Positions 48,410 through 59,147 of a stretch of 64,000 bases of DNA are shown here, piece by piece (positions within the stretch are counted from its first letter, which is position 1; each line of letters begins with the position of its first letter). Below the pieces are notes generated by a model that was not told the DNA's origin, did not search any database, and saw nothing but the letters and a program-made list of their open reading frames with translations. The position numbers and the translations under genes were made by a program. Source of the DNA: Shimazuella alba (GTDB taxonomy: Bacteria; Bacillota; Bacilli; Thermoactinomycetales; Thermoactinomycetaceae). Location: NCBI RefSeq assembly GCF_009831235.1, contig NZ_WUUL01000002.1, positions 1 through 64,000 of the forward strand. Reading direction: 5' to 3'.

Positions 48410-48556
48410 ACGTCTGCTCCCTATTTTTGCTCAGATAGTCACCTAGCTGAATTGTATAGAGAGTCCTCGGTGTAGACGCAACACCGGGAGGCATCCGCCG
48501 AACTAATTCGATAAACCTCCACCTCGTCAACTGCAACCCATGCAGTCCTGGCGCTT
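48410..48556 (-). ncRNA. glmS ribozyme/riboswitch
   Basis: On the minus strand, conserved AGCGCCAG core start, GTTGACGAGGTGGAGGTTTA, TCGGCGGATGCCTCCCGGTG and the distal GAGCAAAAATAGGGAGCAG follow in the right order, ending about 50 bases before the glmS start codon. Glucosamine-6-phosphate-dependent self-cleavage and mRNA decay are the known mechanism. Confidence 0.96.
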
Positions 48557-48687
48557 TTCAACATTAATTTTAGATTCTACGCTCCTTTTCCGCACATCCC
48601 CCCTTACAAAGTATAAAAATAGAAATACACTTCCCTATCATATCTTATTCAAAAAGAATCGAAAAGTAAAGCCTTTGAAAAGAAAAA

Positions 48688-48712
48688 ACCAAGTTCTGGT
48701 AAGAACTTGGTA
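48688..48712 (-). terminator. Terminator after glmM
   Basis: ACCAAGTTCT-ggta-AGAACTTGGT with T run on the minus strand; separates glmM from the glmS transcript. Confidence 0.9.
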
Positions 48713-48719
48713 TATTTTT

Positions 48720-50063
48720 TTATTTTCCCATCTCTTGTTCTATCACATCAGCGATTTTCTTCACATATAGTTTTAATTCTTCTTGGTCAGGACCTTCTGC
48801 CATCACTCGAATCAATGGTTCCGTACCAGAAGGGCGGACCAATACACGCCCATTATCTCTAAGCTCTCCCTCAACTTCATGAATAGCAGATTGGATGGCA
48901 TGATTTTGTTCCCAACCATCCTTCGATTTCACTACTACATTTTGTAATAACTGGGGATATGTTTTTACACGAGCATTCAGATCAGATGACCGTTCTCCTG
49001 TTTCTTTCATCACACGCAACAGTTGAATAGCAGAAAGCAAACCATCACCAGTGGTATTGTAATCTAGGAAGATAACATGACCAGACTGTTCACCACCGAG
49101 GTTGTAACCACCAGAAAGCATTCTTTCTAATACATAGCGATCTCCAACTTTTGTTTTTTCTGTTAGCATACCGACATTTTCAGCAGCTTTAAAAAAGCCT
49201 ATATTGCTCATAACAGTGGTAACTATGGTATCTTGTTTTAATTGACCATGATCTTTTAAGTATTGACCACAAATAAATAAAATTTTGTCTCCGTCCAGCA
49301 ATTGTCCATTTTCGTCTACTGCAATCAATCGATCGGCATCTCCATCAAAAGCTAACCCTAAGTGAGCCCCTTTTGCAATCACCTCTTCTTGAAGGGATTC
49401 TGGGTGAGTTGAGCCACAATCTACGTTAATATTCGTACCATTTGGATTGCCGTGGATTGTTGTTACATCAGCACCTAATTCACGCAGCAATTGAGGAGCA
49501 AGCTGGTAAGCAGCACCATTTGCACCATCTACGACAACATGAATTCCGCATAAATCGATATCAATAGTTGATTTTAAATGTTTAAGGTACTGTAGATATG
49601 CTTTAGAATCATCCAACACTCTACCGACATTTTCCGCAACAGGTCTAACCAAGGAATCATTCTCCTGTGTAAGGTACTCTTCTATTTGTTCTTCTATATC
49701 ATCTGCTAACTTTTGCCCATTAGCATTAAAAAATTTAATCCCGTTGTCTGGAAATGGATTGTGAGAAGCTGAGATCATTACCCCTGCTTCCGCTTCCAAA
49801 TGTCTCGTGAGAAAAGCTACCCCGGGTGTACTTATAACGCCTAAGCGGACAACATCTACACCAACTGATGTAATTCCCGCAATCAGTGCAGATTCCAACA
49901 TTTCCCCTGAAAGACGTGTATCTCTTCCTACAACCATTTTGGCATTTTGTTTTTGTTTGGTCAGCACATAGGCTCCAAAACGCCCTAGGCGAAAAACAAG
50001 CTCTGGTGTTAATTCTAAGTTAGCTACTCCCCGGACACCATCTGTTCCAAAAAATTTACCCAT
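48720..50063 (-). CDS. glmM: Phosphoglucosamine mutase, 447 aa
   Basis: Converts glucosamine-6-P to glucosamine-1-P for UDP-GlcNAc. Phosphoserine loop MISASHNPFPDNG (about 98-110), metal loop AFDGDADRL, sugar-binding GGEQSGH and phosphate-binding RPSGTEPLIRVM. ATG 50063 follows GGAGG. Downstream of cdaA-cdaR, the conserved arrangement in Firmicutes. Confidence 0.98.
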   Translation of the reverse strand: MGKFFGTDGVRGVANLELTPELVFRLGRFGAYVLTKQKQNAKMVVGRDTRLSGEMLESALIAGITSVGVDVVRLGVISTPGVAFLTRHLEAEAGVMISASHNPFPDNGIKFFNANGQKLADDIEEQIEEYLTQENDSLVRPVAENVGRVLDDSKAYLQYLKHLKSTIDIDLCGIHVVVDGANGAAYQLAPQLLRELGADVTTIHGNPNGTNINVDCGSTHPESLQEEVIAKGAHLGLAFDGDADRLIAVDENGQLLDGDKILFICGQYLKDHGQLKQDTIVTTVMSNIGFFKAAENVGMLTEKTKVGDRYVLERMLSGGYNLGGEQSGHVIFLDYNTTGDGLLSAIQLLRVMKETGERSSDLNARVKTYPQLLQNVVVKSKDGWEQNHAIQSAIHEVEGELRDNGRVLVRPSGTEPLIRVMAEGPDQEELKLYVKKIADVIEQEMGK

Positions 50064-50119
50064 GTCATTCCTCCATCATCCGAACGAAAAATAACCGATA
50101 TCATTCACGTTCATACGAA

Positions 50120-51202
50120 TCATTTATTTTCCTTTGGAGTACTTCCGTTATCTGTACCTACTTCTGTATCTCCATTTGTATTACTTTCGTCAGTATTCGT
50201 ATCTTCAGCAGGCGTCCGACCTATTTTAACATAAATCTCTATCCTGGTGGGTGACACTTTTTCAGCAGGTGTAACCACTTTTACATCTTGTGTCAATGTA
50301 GTATCAGATGTAACTTTTGATAGATCAATAGATCCTCCTGGATATGTTTTTAACTTCTTCAATTTTTCAATTGATCCGTACACTCTTATCTTCAAGGGAT
50401 TTGTTGTAATAGACTCGACTTTATATCCCTCAGGTGGTGGCTTACTCACCGTAATTTGAAGTGGTATATCACGATAAGACAATTGCTGATTAGGTGTATT
50501 AGGCGTATTAGGTGTCTCTGGTTTAGGTGTTGTTGGACTAGTTTGCACTTTCTCAATTGGAATAGTTACTTGTGTATTACTTGGTGCTATTTTCACGTTT
50601 GGAATTTTTGTTGTTTTGCTGTGGACAGCTAATTGAACATTGCGTTTCGTAGTTTGTTTCAATCCGTTTACATTTACCAGTGCAGTGATACGAGATACTT
50701 TTTCTACCTCTCGTCGAATTCCAGATACGCGCACAGAAATGGGAGTGTATGTAATTGGTAATAACTTATATCCATATGCTACAGCACCTCTTGTAATGAT
50801 GTTAACAGGAATTGTTTTGGTAACTTTTTCTGCAATCTCAACTGATACGTTAGAGGGATTAGGTCTTACCTGTACATTAGCAGGCAAACCCTCTACTTTA
50901 ACAGGTAGTGATAAATATTTTCCTGCTTTCAACTTACTCAAATCTACAAATACACGATAGGAAGGCAGACGATTGATTGTATTTTTGTCACCGATAAACA
51001 CAAGATCTACTTTATGCTTTGCATTTAAAAGTTGGTACTTTTGATTATCATATCTATATTCAATCTGAATTCCCCTGACTGTAGTGGAAGAACGATTAAC
51101 GGAAATGGGAAGAGTCGGCTCTGAAACCATGAACCACAAAACAGTAGCTAGAACGATTGAAATTACTCGAAGCACCCATTCGTTCTGAAATAATCTATCC
51201 AT
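50120..51202 (-). CDS. cdaR: CdaA regulator CdaR (YbbR-domain protein), 360 aa
   Basis: N-terminal membrane anchor (VLRVISIVLATVLWFMVSEP) followed by extracytoplasmic YbbR repeats and a Pro/Thr linker (QTSPTTPKPETPNTPNTPN). It modulates the diadenylate cyclase CdaA. Acidic, low-complexity C-terminus (ESNTNGDTEVGTDNGS). ATG 51202 overlaps the end of cdaA by 8 bases and has AGGAGG before it. Confidence 0.94.
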   Translation of the reverse strand: MDRLFQNEWVLRVISIVLATVLWFMVSEPTLPISVNRSSTTVRGIQIEYRYDNQKYQLLNAKHKVDLVFIGDKNTINRLPSYRVFVDLSKLKAGKYLSLPVKVEGLPANVQVRPNPSNVSVEIAEKVTKTIPVNIITRGAVAYGYKLLPITYTPISVRVSGIRREVEKVSRITALVNVNGLKQTTKRNVQLAVHSKTTKIPNVKIAPSNTQVTIPIEKVQTSPTTPKPETPNTPNTPNQQLSYRDIPLQITVSKPPPEGYKVESITTNPLKIRVYGSIEKLKKLKTYPGGSIDLSKVTSDTTLTQDVKVVTPAEKVSPTRIEIYVKIGRTPAEDTNTDESNTNGDTEVGTDNGSTPKENK

Positions 51203-52001
51203 TTTTTTCCCTCCTATCTTTACTCAACCCCTCAGCTGGTTTCTGTTTTAAAAGTTGAAAAAGATGAGACAAAAATGCTTCATTGGACAGATTTGATTCG
51301 AGTATCCCATTTTGTGCAATCGATACCGCACTAGTCTCTTCCGAAACAATAATGACAATCGCATCCGAGATTTCTGACATACCCAATCCTGCACGATGTC
51401 GGGTTCCTAAAGCTTTGGATATTCTCGCGCTCTCACTCAATGGCAAGAAGCACCCTGCTGCTGTTACTTTAGCTCCTTGAATAATAATGGCTCCATCATG
51501 AAGAGGAGTGTTAGTTGAAAAGATGGTTCGAATTAGTTCAGAACTAACGTCTGCATTTAACACAACACCTGTACGAACATAGTCAAATAAACCTGTCCTT
51601 TGTTCCAATACAATCAATGCTCCTACCTTATTAGAGGATAGGTATTGTACTGCCTTTGCTAATTCTTGCACTAATTTATTTACTTCTTCTTCTCTGATCA
51701 CCCGATGACGACTAAAAAAGCCACCTCTTCCAATCTGCTCTAACGCACGCCGAATCTCAGGTTGAAAAATAACAATAATCGCTATTACTCCTACGGAAAA
51801 AAGATTTTCTATCAACCACGTTATCGTACGCAGCTCAAAGTAACGGCTAATAATCCAGAGCAATACCACAACGCTAATTCCTTTTACAAGTTGGACTGCT
51901 CTCGTTCCTCTAAGCAATAGAAGTAACTGATAAAATATAAAACTGACAATAAGTATATCAACCAGATCACTCATATACTCTTTTACAACGCTGGATAACA
52001 T
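51195..52001 (-). CDS. cdaA: Diadenylate cyclase CdaA, 268 aa
   Basis: Membrane enzyme making c-di-AMP. Three N-terminal membrane segments (to about residue 80), then the DAC domain with NTPLHDGAIII and GTRHRAGLGMSE, the catalytic DGA and RHR motifs. ATG 52001 follows GGAGG. First gene of cdaA-cdaR-glmM-glmS. Confidence 0.98.
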   Translation of the reverse strand: MLSSVVKEYMSDLVDILIVSFIFYQLLLLLRGTRAVQLVKGISVVVLLWIISRYFELRTITWLIENLFSVGVIAIIVIFQPEIRRALEQIGRGGFFSRHRVIREEEVNKLVQELAKAVQYLSSNKVGALIVLEQRTGLFDYVRTGVVLNADVSSELIRTIFSTNTPLHDGAIIIQGAKVTAAGCFLPLSESARISKALGTRHRAGLGMSEISDAIVIIVSEETSAVSIAQNGILESNLSNEAFLSHLFQLLKQKPAEGLSKDRREKNG

Positions 52002-53301
52002 GGGAAATCCTCCAAGAAATTACTTGTACCTTTAGTATGCTCAACTTTTTAAATAAAAGCAGTTTGCGAAGCCGTGTATTTTCTCATTGATATGTATATT
52101 TGATAGCTATACACATTTGATATACAGCTTACTTTCATACTCATAAGACAAATGCGTTACTTCAACTTCCTTATCTTAACCCTACCTTCTTTGGATTCAT
52201 TTCTAAATATTTTCCCATTAACACATTTGGATTTCTTTCTTGCCCAAGACTTCTTTCTAGTTAATAAAAATTCTTTAATAGTGCATCTCTTTCTTCTTTG
52301 TGATCACAAACCCAATGATGATGAGTAATGGAATCATTCTTATTGGAATCAGACCATTCAAATAACAAAGAGTAAATAGATTCCCGCTTTTCCTATAACC
52401 AATTCCTCAGATGGAAAGGACTTCTTTTGCTAGAATAGGGGATTAGAGAATGAAATACTTTTAAGCAATACTGTAGCTCTATCGTTCTTCTACTAATTTT
52501 TTTGTTTTAGTTTGAAACTCAATGAAGGGAGAAATTCTGGAAATAAATTTTTACCAAAGCAGTTGCTAATTTTCCCATACAACTGTTCTTCCTATTCTTC
52601 ACAAGTAAAGAAGAGAAGCCTTAAGCTATTTTCTTTCGGTCTAAAAAGATAAACTGAATCGCTTTCTTCCGAAGGATATATCCTAATAAATGAAATAAAA
52701 TATATTTAACAGCATCGTATTTCATATATCCTAAAGAATATAATAATTCCTTAGGCATATTCTCTTTTCAAATGTCATTTGTAAAACCAAAGTTAAACAA
52801 TATTACTGCTGTTTCTATACTACCATGAATTCCAATCGGCTTTCACAATTCTATGTGCCATCCTATTTGTTGGATCTTCCATAAATATGGTCAATAATGC
52901 CTCAATATCGGACGAACCACAAAAATCTCAATAAATTGAACATACTTGCCTATTGTTGAATGGTTTGCTTCTTGTTCTGAAACTGCTTTATTAATCCTTT
53001 GGTTGCTTCTAACATGTAAATCCTTCCTGATGATTTGGTAATATTTTAATTTAATATTATAACAAATAAAAAAAAGCATAATGAATACCATATTAACTTA
53101 ATTCATACTATATTTTCTTTTTTCATAAAAATTTCAAATAGTATGAGACCAGGAAAATCAAAAAAGTATTGCTAAATAAGTAGAATGAAGTATCTTAGCT
53201 TATGTAATTCCTCCATAAGGAATCAAGATAGAAGTAACACCCAAGAAAAGGAGGAGAAATCTTCCATTTTTTGGGTGTTGGTCTGAATCTATCAATCGAA
53301 C
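52002..53301. other. 1.3-kb stretch without an intact gene
   Basis: AT-rich. In Bacillus sigW-rsiW lies at this place; nothing like it is seen. A decayed frame on the minus strand at 52820-52922 (DIEALLTIFMEDPTNRMAHR, then IVKADWNSW and TAG) follows a tiny start with a good AGGAAGG site (MLEATKGLIKQFQNKKQTIQ, about 52953-53015). This suggests a broken small gene of unknown family. Another open patch lies at 52280-52420. Confidence 0.4.
53237..53279. terminator. Hairpin downstream of arginase
   Basis: AACACCCAA pairs with TTGGGTGTT across a 25-base loop. No T tract follows on the minus strand, so it is a weak terminator candidate. Confidence 0.4.
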
Positions 53302-54204
53302 TTACAATATTTTTTTTCCAAATAAAGAACTAATAAGAGCCACAGCTACTTCGGCTGTCATATTTTCCCGATCCAATATAGGGTTAACCTCAACAAATTC
53401 AGCAGATGTAATTAATTTCGACTCAGACATCATTTCTAATGCAAGATGACTCTCTCGATACGTAATCCCACCAGCTACAGGAGTTCCAACCCCAGGGGCA
53501 TCTTTTGGATCTAATCCATCCAGATCCAGGCTCAAATGCACTCCATCTGTACCGGTACCTACAATCGATAGTGCTTCTTCCATAACTCTAGCAAGTCCAA
53601 GACGATCTACTTCATGCATGGTAAAAACTTTTAATCCTATTTCCCGGGCAATCTCTTGTTCTCCCTTATCTAATTCGCGAATACCAATAAGAACCACGTT
53701 TCCTGGCTTCACTTTAGGAGAGTAATTACCGATATTTACTAAGGATGGATGACCAAATCCTAAACTTGCTGCCAAAGGCATACCATGAATATTTCCTGAT
53801 GGGGAGGTATCCCCTGTATTTAAGTCACCATGAGCATCATACCAAATTAAACCTAAGTTTTCATAATGCTTTGCTACACCAGCAATCGTCCCTATTGCCA
53901 TGCTATGGTCTCCACCTAAGACAAGTGGAAAGCGCTTTCTTTCCACCACATTGGAAACAGCTTTTGCTAGGTGTTCATTCACATCACAAATCGCTGATAA
54001 AAATTTTAAATGATTCTCTCCAATATCAATTGATTCGGGACTGGGAACTTCAATATTACCTAAATCTTCAACATCAAAGCCTAAAGCTTCTAATGTTGAT
54101 TGTAACTTCGCATATCGGATAGCACTCGGTCCCATATCTACTCCGCGACGACCTTGACCCAAATCCATTGGCATTCCAATAACGCTTATTGGTTGTTTGT
54201 TCAT
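53302..54204 (-). CDS. rocF: Arginase, 300 aa
   Basis: Hydrolyses arginine to ornithine and urea with a dimanganese centre. Metal-binding motifs GGDHSMAIG (about 99-107), WYDAHGDLNTG (about 121-131) and SLDLDGLDPKDAPG (about 226-239). Length is typical. ATG 54204; a GGAGAAAGAGGG tract lies upstream. Monocistronic. Confidence 0.97.
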   Translation of the reverse strand: MNKQPISVIGMPMDLGQGRRGVDMGPSAIRYAKLQSTLEALGFDVEDLGNIEVPSPESIDIGENHLKFLSAICDVNEHLAKAVSNVVERKRFPLVLGGDHSMAIGTIAGVAKHYENLGLIWYDAHGDLNTGDTSPSGNIHGMPLAASLGFGHPSLVNIGNYSPKVKPGNVVLIGIRELDKGEQEIAREIGLKVFTMHEVDRLGLARVMEEALSIVGTGTDGVHLSLDLDGLDPKDAPGVGTPVAGGITYRESHLALEMMSESKLITSAEFVEVNPILDRENMTAEVAVALISSLFGKKIL

Positions 54205-54413
54205 CTAATCCAACCCTCTTTCTCCATTCATATTGATAAGCGCATTGTATCATTATTTAATACAATTTGTAAAATTTTAATATTTATTCTAAAAGATGTA
54301 TAATTACTTGTTCTCGGCTAATGGTTCACTTATACTTATTAATAGATAGAGAATAGGAGACCAGACGACTCAAGGGAGCACAAACACTAAATCATCAAAG
54401 AATAGGAACAGAA

Positions 54414-54698
54414 ATGGATTTTGTTTCCGAGAAAAGCCCCAAAATGGTCATCACGAAACTGCTAACAGAACCAAAAAGCACAAGTGTAGACATCAATGGT
54501 ACCGATCACACTTTGGTTCACCACAGACCGATCTTGGTACTAAAAAACGATATACAATACACCGAAACCACATCACTTTCAAGAAATGCGCTATTCCAGC
54601 TTAATCTTCTTCTAGATAATCCGGCAAATCATCCTACACACATTATTCTTAGGAAAAATGATAAATTTCATGTATTTCCCATAACCTACAAACTGTAG
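54414..54698 (+). CDS. Small protein of unknown function, 94 aa
   Basis: Not recognised. MDFVSEKSPKMVITKLLTEP..., soluble, mixed beta/alpha, with TDHTLVHHRPILVLKND in the middle. The ribosome-binding site is weak (AGGAACAG), but a strong hairpin follows the stop, which supports a real gene. Located between arginase and tRNA operon 2. Confidence 0.5.
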   Translation: MDFVSEKSPKMVITKLLTEPKSTSVDINGTDHTLVHHRPILVLKNDIQYTETTSLSRNALFQLNLLLDNPANHPTHIILRKNDKFHVFPITYKL

Positions 54699-54705
54699 GC
54701 ATTTT

Positions 54706-54730
54706 GGAGTCGCATGCTATATGCGGCTCC
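54706..54730 (+). terminator. Terminator of the 94-aa gene
   Basis: GGAGTCGCAT-gctat-ATGCGGCTCC (one G-U), then aaatccgTTTTT. Confidence 0.75.
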
Positions 54731-54908
54731 AAATCCGTTTTTGCTTTTCTCTCCTTTAGCATCTTTAACACAATGCTAAAAACACGCTACATTTAGAGAT
54801 TCTACTATTCTTTATAGAAGTATACATGGGAGATGTAGCCTTTTTAACGAATGAATGATAACACATATGCTACTTATAGAAGATCTGTGATATTTTTTAT
54901 ACAAAGCA

Positions 54909-54936
54909 AAAAAGATACCCAATAGAGGTATCTTTC
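54909..54936 (-). terminator. Terminator of tRNA operon 2
   Basis: AAAGATACC-tctatt-GGGTATCTTTTTT on the minus strand, just after the final tRNA-Gly. Confidence 0.9.
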
Positions 54937-54946
54937 TCGATAATGT

Positions 54947-55020
54947 TGGAGCGGGTGAAGGGAATCGAACCCTCACATTCGGCTTGGAAGGCCGATGTTC
55001 TACCATTGAACTACACCCGC
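54947..55020 (-). tRNA. tRNA-Gly (UCC), second copy
   Basis: Same sequence as the copy at 14.0 kb. CCA encoded. Confidence 0.95.
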
Positions 55021-55030
55021 ATATACGAAA

Positions 55031-55105
55031 TGGAGCGGAAGACGGGATTCGAACCCGCGACCCTCGCCTTGGCAAGGCGATGCTCTACCACTGAGCCACT
55101 TCCGC
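55031..55105 (-). tRNA. tRNA-Gly (GCC)
   Basis: Acceptor GCGGAAG/CTTCCGC, anticodon loop TTGCCAA, CCA encoded. Confidence 0.95.
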
Positions 55106-55135
55106 ACAATGATATATGGTGATCGAAGATAAAAA

Positions 55136-55211
55136 TGGTGAGCCATGAAGGACTCGAACCTTCGACCCTCTGATTAAAAGTCAGATGCTCTACCAACTGA
55201 GCTAATGGCTC
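55136..55211 (-). tRNA. tRNA-Lys (UUU), second copy
   Basis: Same sequence as the copy at 14.4 kb; loop CTTTTAA, CCA encoded. Confidence 0.95.
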
Positions 55212-55227
55212 TCAAGATGTAAATAAA

Positions 55228-55302
55228 TGGCTGGGGAGGAAGGATTCGAACCTTCGGTACACGATACCAAAAACCGATGCCTTACCACTTGGCTACTCCC
55301 CA
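55228..55302 (-). tRNA. tRNA-Gln (UUG), second copy
   Basis: Same sequence as the copy at 14.5 kb, including the U27-U43 mismatch. CCA encoded. Confidence 0.9.
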
Positions 55303-55326
55303 AGGAGCAAATATATTGACAAAAAA

Positions 55327-55411
55327 TGGTGGAGGGAGTAGGATTCGAACCTACGAAGTCGAAGACAGCGGATTTACAGTCCGCCCCAGTTGGCCACTTT
55401 GGTATCCCTCC
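55327..55411 (-). tRNA. tRNA-Tyr (GUA)
   Basis: Class II tRNA. Acceptor GGAGGGA/TCCCTCC, loop CTGTAAA, long variable arm, CCA encoded. Confidence 0.95.
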
Positions 55412-55416
55412 GTAAA

Positions 55417-55492
55417 TGGTGGGCGCTGACGGGATCGAACCGCCGACCCCATGCTTGTAAGGCATGTGCTCTCCCAGCTGAGCTAAGCGCCC
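55417..55492 (-). tRNA. tRNA-Val (UAC), second copy
   Basis: Differs from the first copy in the acceptor (GGGCGCT) and anticodon stem. Loop CTTACAA, CCA encoded. Confidence 0.95.
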
Positions 55493-55503
55493 TTATAAAA
55501 TTG

Positions 55504-55580
55504 TGGTGACCCGTAGGGGATTCGAACCCCTGCATGCCAGCGTGAAAGGCTGGTGTGTTGAACCGCTTCACCAACGGGCC
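55504..55580 (-). tRNA. tRNA-Glu (UUC), second copy
   Basis: Same as the copy at 14.9 kb; loop CTTTCAC, CCA encoded. Confidence 0.95.
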
Positions 55581-55596
55581 GAATAAACAATGGTTG

Positions 55597-55672
55597 TGGA
55601 GCTCTCTACCAGGCTCGAACTGGTGACCTCTTCCTTACCATGGAAGCGCTCTGCCGACTGAGCTAAGAGAGC
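55597..55672 (-). tRNA. tRNA-Thr (GGU)
   Basis: Acceptor GCTCTCT/AGAGAGC, anticodon stem CTTCC/GGAAG around ATGGTAA, giving GGU. CCA encoded. Confidence 0.92.
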
Positions 55673-55673
55673 A

Positions 55674-55749
55674 TGGCTCCCAAAGCAGGATTCGAACCTG
55701 CAACCTACCGGTTAACAGCCGGTTGCTCTGCCGTTGAGCTATTTGGGAA
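55674..55749 (-). tRNA. tRNA-Asn (GUU), second copy
   Basis: Near-identical to the copy at 15.1 kb. First gene of tRNA operon 2; loop CTGTTAA, CCA encoded. Confidence 0.95.
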
Positions 55750-55774
55750 TAAACATTTTATTTCGACAAAGTGT

Positions 55775-55803
55775 ATTGTAGCAAGAACACTTATGTATGT
55801 CAA
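55775..55803 (-). promoter_or_regulatory. Promoter of tRNA operon 2
   Basis: On the minus strand TTGACA, 17-base spacer, TACAAT, about 25 bases upstream of tRNA-Asn. A near-consensus housekeeping promoter. Confidence 0.9.
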
Positions 55804-55965
55804 GTTATTTAACACTAATTTTATAGCATTTTTTTGTTTTTGTTTCCTTTTGGCGACAAGATTTAATATACCACAGGTAGTATTCCATTGCAAGCACTAT
55901 TTATGAAAAACCACCCATCTTTTGATGAGTGGTCAAATCTAATTCAAGTTATTGTTTATACGCTG

Positions 55966-57092
<1,127 letters not shown>

Positions 57093-57158
57093 TCTTCGTT
57101 CATCACCTTACTCTCCTTTATTAATATTTATGGAAATATATAAAAATCTTAGACCAAA

Positions 57159-57560
57159 CTATTCACTCGGCTGAATATTCAATGCTCTGGTGTTGCAAGT
57201 AACTAAAAGTAGATTTGAACCTGACACAGAAATTTTTAATTCGTATTGACCTGATCCAGCAGATGGGGTATCTTCCCAATCTAGCTCAGGAGTTTGTAAA
57301 TACGATTGGATTGCACCTAATGGTTTATTATCCTGTTCCTCTAACGAAACACTGGAAAGAAGATTACCATCACGATATAAACCATACTGAATAGAATATT
57401 CATAGGAGTTAGAAGGTCCAACAATTATATTTATGGAAGATTTGGATGCTATTTTTAAAAATTGCGGATTTTCAATATCGAATGCTCGAGAAAGAACAAG
57501 AACTTCTGAACCAAGTGCCAATTCTATTGGCAAACAACTTTCAGCGGAGCTTTCTATCAA
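57159..57560 (-). CDS. Beta-rich protein of unknown function next to the collagen gene, 133 aa
   Basis: Not recognised. MIESSAESCLPIELALGSEV, with beta-type sequence throughout (KIASKSSINIIVGPSNSYEY), and a C-terminal GQYELKISVSGSNLLLVTCN. No membrane segment. The only start is TTG 57560, behind AGGATGG. It lies upstream of the collagen-like gene on the same strand, so a spore-surface role is possible. A CATAGATTA (about 57603) fits the CATAnnnTA -10 of sporulation sigma factors, without a clear -35. Confidence 0.6.
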   Translation of the reverse strand: MIESSAESCLPIELALGSEVLVLSRAFDIENPQFLKIASKSSINIIVGPSNSYEYSIQYGLYRDGNLLSSVSLEEQDNKPLGAIQSYLQTPELDWEDTPSAGSGQYELKISVSGSNLLLVTCNTRALNIQPSE

Positions 57561-57605
57561 ATTATTTTCACCATCCTGTATTAAATTTTCACTTCTCTAC
57601 TAATC

Positions 57606-58011
57606 TATGAAACAGACTTTTCCCGAAAAATATACAGGTTTTCTTTTTCACTATTGCTAATAGTTGAAAGTTTGATTTAGACACACATACTATTAAGACT
57701 TTATAAAATTAAAATTACCATTTCTGATTTTCTAATCTTAGGCTTAGCTTTCATTTTTCATTTCGAATTGCTTACTTGATTGAGGAGGCAATTTTTGTTT
57801 CCTTTCTTCCCATATAAACAAGCATGACTTATCTATTTTGACTGGCTATGTAAACAAAAAATCACATTTCATTCACATGGTAAAATTTTCCATCTGATAG
57901 GTGCAAAATATATGGGAAAAATAAAGAAAACCAGACATCTCTCCCTTTTTTCACTTAACGATATTTATCTTTATATATAAAAAATACATGTAAAATCGAT
58001 ATTTTCTCTTA
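57606..58011. other. AT-rich intergenic stretch
   Basis: No gene is supported between the spore-surface genes and the marR promoter. Confidence 0.6.
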
Positions 58012-58040
58012 TTGATATTTCGGATACGAAATAATATAAT
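58012..58040 (+). promoter_or_regulatory. marR operon promoter with embedded operator
   Basis: TTGATA-17-TATAAT, with the inverted repeat ATTTCG-gata-CGAAAT (58017-58032) inside the spacer. A partial third half-site (TACGAAAT) follows. Autorepression by the MarR protein is the simple reading. Confidence 0.75.
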
Positions 58041-58085
58041 ACGAAATGTTCTCGTAGTGAAATATTCGTGTGAGGTGATATTCGA

Positions 58086-58517
58086 TTGACTGATAATGAA
58101 GTACTGGAATTTGTTAGTGCCATGCGATATTGCGTAAAGAGATCTTTTCATATCATGCATGAACACTTCAAAAAATATAACCTGACAATCCCACAGGGAC
58201 AGGTATTAAGAGTGCTTAATCAAAAAGGTCCTTTATCTTTAGTAGAGCTCAGCAAAGAACTTGACTCTAAACCAAGTTCGATGAGTGGACTGATTGACCG
58301 ACTTGTAAAAACAGATATGGTTACTCGTCAACGTGATGAAAAAGACCGCCGAATAGTTTGGATCGCATTAAGCGCCAAGAGCAAAGAATTATTTACTAAA
58401 TTCCCCTATACGCAAGCTCAATATTATCGGACATATTTAGAAAAACTAACTGATGAGGAGTTTTCTCAGCTCTCCGTTAATTTGCAAAAGCTTGTAAGGA
58501 TTTTAGAGGAAGGATAA
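58086..58517 (+). CDS. MarR-family repressor, 143 aa
   Basis: Winged-helix regulator: recognition region LSLVELSKELDSKPSSMSGL, wing MVTRQRDEKDRRIVWIALSA. The start is TTG 58086 behind GAGGTG. First gene of marR-hlyD-hlyD-emrB, where such a protein usually senses the exported drug and relieves repression. Confidence 0.93.
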   Translation: MTDNEVLEFVSAMRYCVKRSFHIMHEHFKKYNLTIPQGQVLRVLNQKGPLSLVELSKELDSKPSSMSGLIDRLVKTDMVTRQRDEKDRRIVWIALSAKSKELFTKFPYTQAQYYRTYLEKLTDEEFSQLSVNLQKLVRILEEG

Positions 58518-58521
58518 TCAT

Positions 58522-59133
58522 ATGAAACAATGGTTGACTACGATCATCGTAATTATCGTGGTAATAGGAGTTGGGGCATTTGGTTATCAATATGTGTCTG
58601 ATCAACAAACATATATTTCTACTGATAATGCAACTGTTCAAGCTGACTTATCCACACTTGATGCAACCCAATCAGGTGTTTTAGCTAATTGGAAGATAAA
58701 AGAAGGAGACATCTTAAAACAAGGCGATGTTGTAGGAAAAATAACAGACCAAACACTTCCCTCAAAAACAAATGGAACGGTTGTGAAAACAAGTGTCTAT
58801 GCAAGACAGAATGTTTTACAAGGACAGACACTCGCTCAGATAGCTGATTTGGATCAATCTTATGTGCTTGCATATATCGACGAAGACCAAATTAGCAGCG
58901 TAAAACTAGGACAAGATGTAAAAGTGACTATCGAATCTCTTTCCGACGATTTTTATGACGGAAAAGTGATGGAAATCGGTTTGGCAACAGGTGCTTTCTA
59001 TAATGAAACAGAAACCTCTTCAGCTTCTTCTGAACAAGAAGTACAACGAATACCTGTAAAAATTTCCGTTGAGAATTTACCAGTAAATCGTTTAACGCTT
59101 GGTGTACACGCAGAAGTGAAAATAGAAAGATAA
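58522..59133 (+). CDS. HlyD/EmrA-type membrane fusion protein 1, 203 aa
   Basis: N-terminal membrane anchor (TTIIVIIVVIGVGAFGYQYV), two lipoyl/barrel-sandwich halves (STLDATQSGVLANWKIKEGD, QNVLQGQTLAQIADLDQSYV) and a beta-barrel end. At 203 aa it lacks the long coiled-coil hairpin of Gram-negative EmrA, as expected for a Gram-positive adaptor. Coupled to marR, four bases apart. Confidence 0.9.
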   Translation: MKQWLTTIIVIIVVIGVGAFGYQYVSDQQTYISTDNATVQADLSTLDATQSGVLANWKIKEGDILKQGDVVGKITDQTLPSKTNGTVVKTSVYARQNVLQGQTLAQIADLDQSYVLAYIDEDQISSVKLGQDVKVTIESLSDDFYDGKVMEIGLATGAFYNETETSSASSEQEVQRIPVKISVENLPVNRLTLGVHAEVKIER

Positions 59134-59147
59134 GGTGAGATAAAAAA

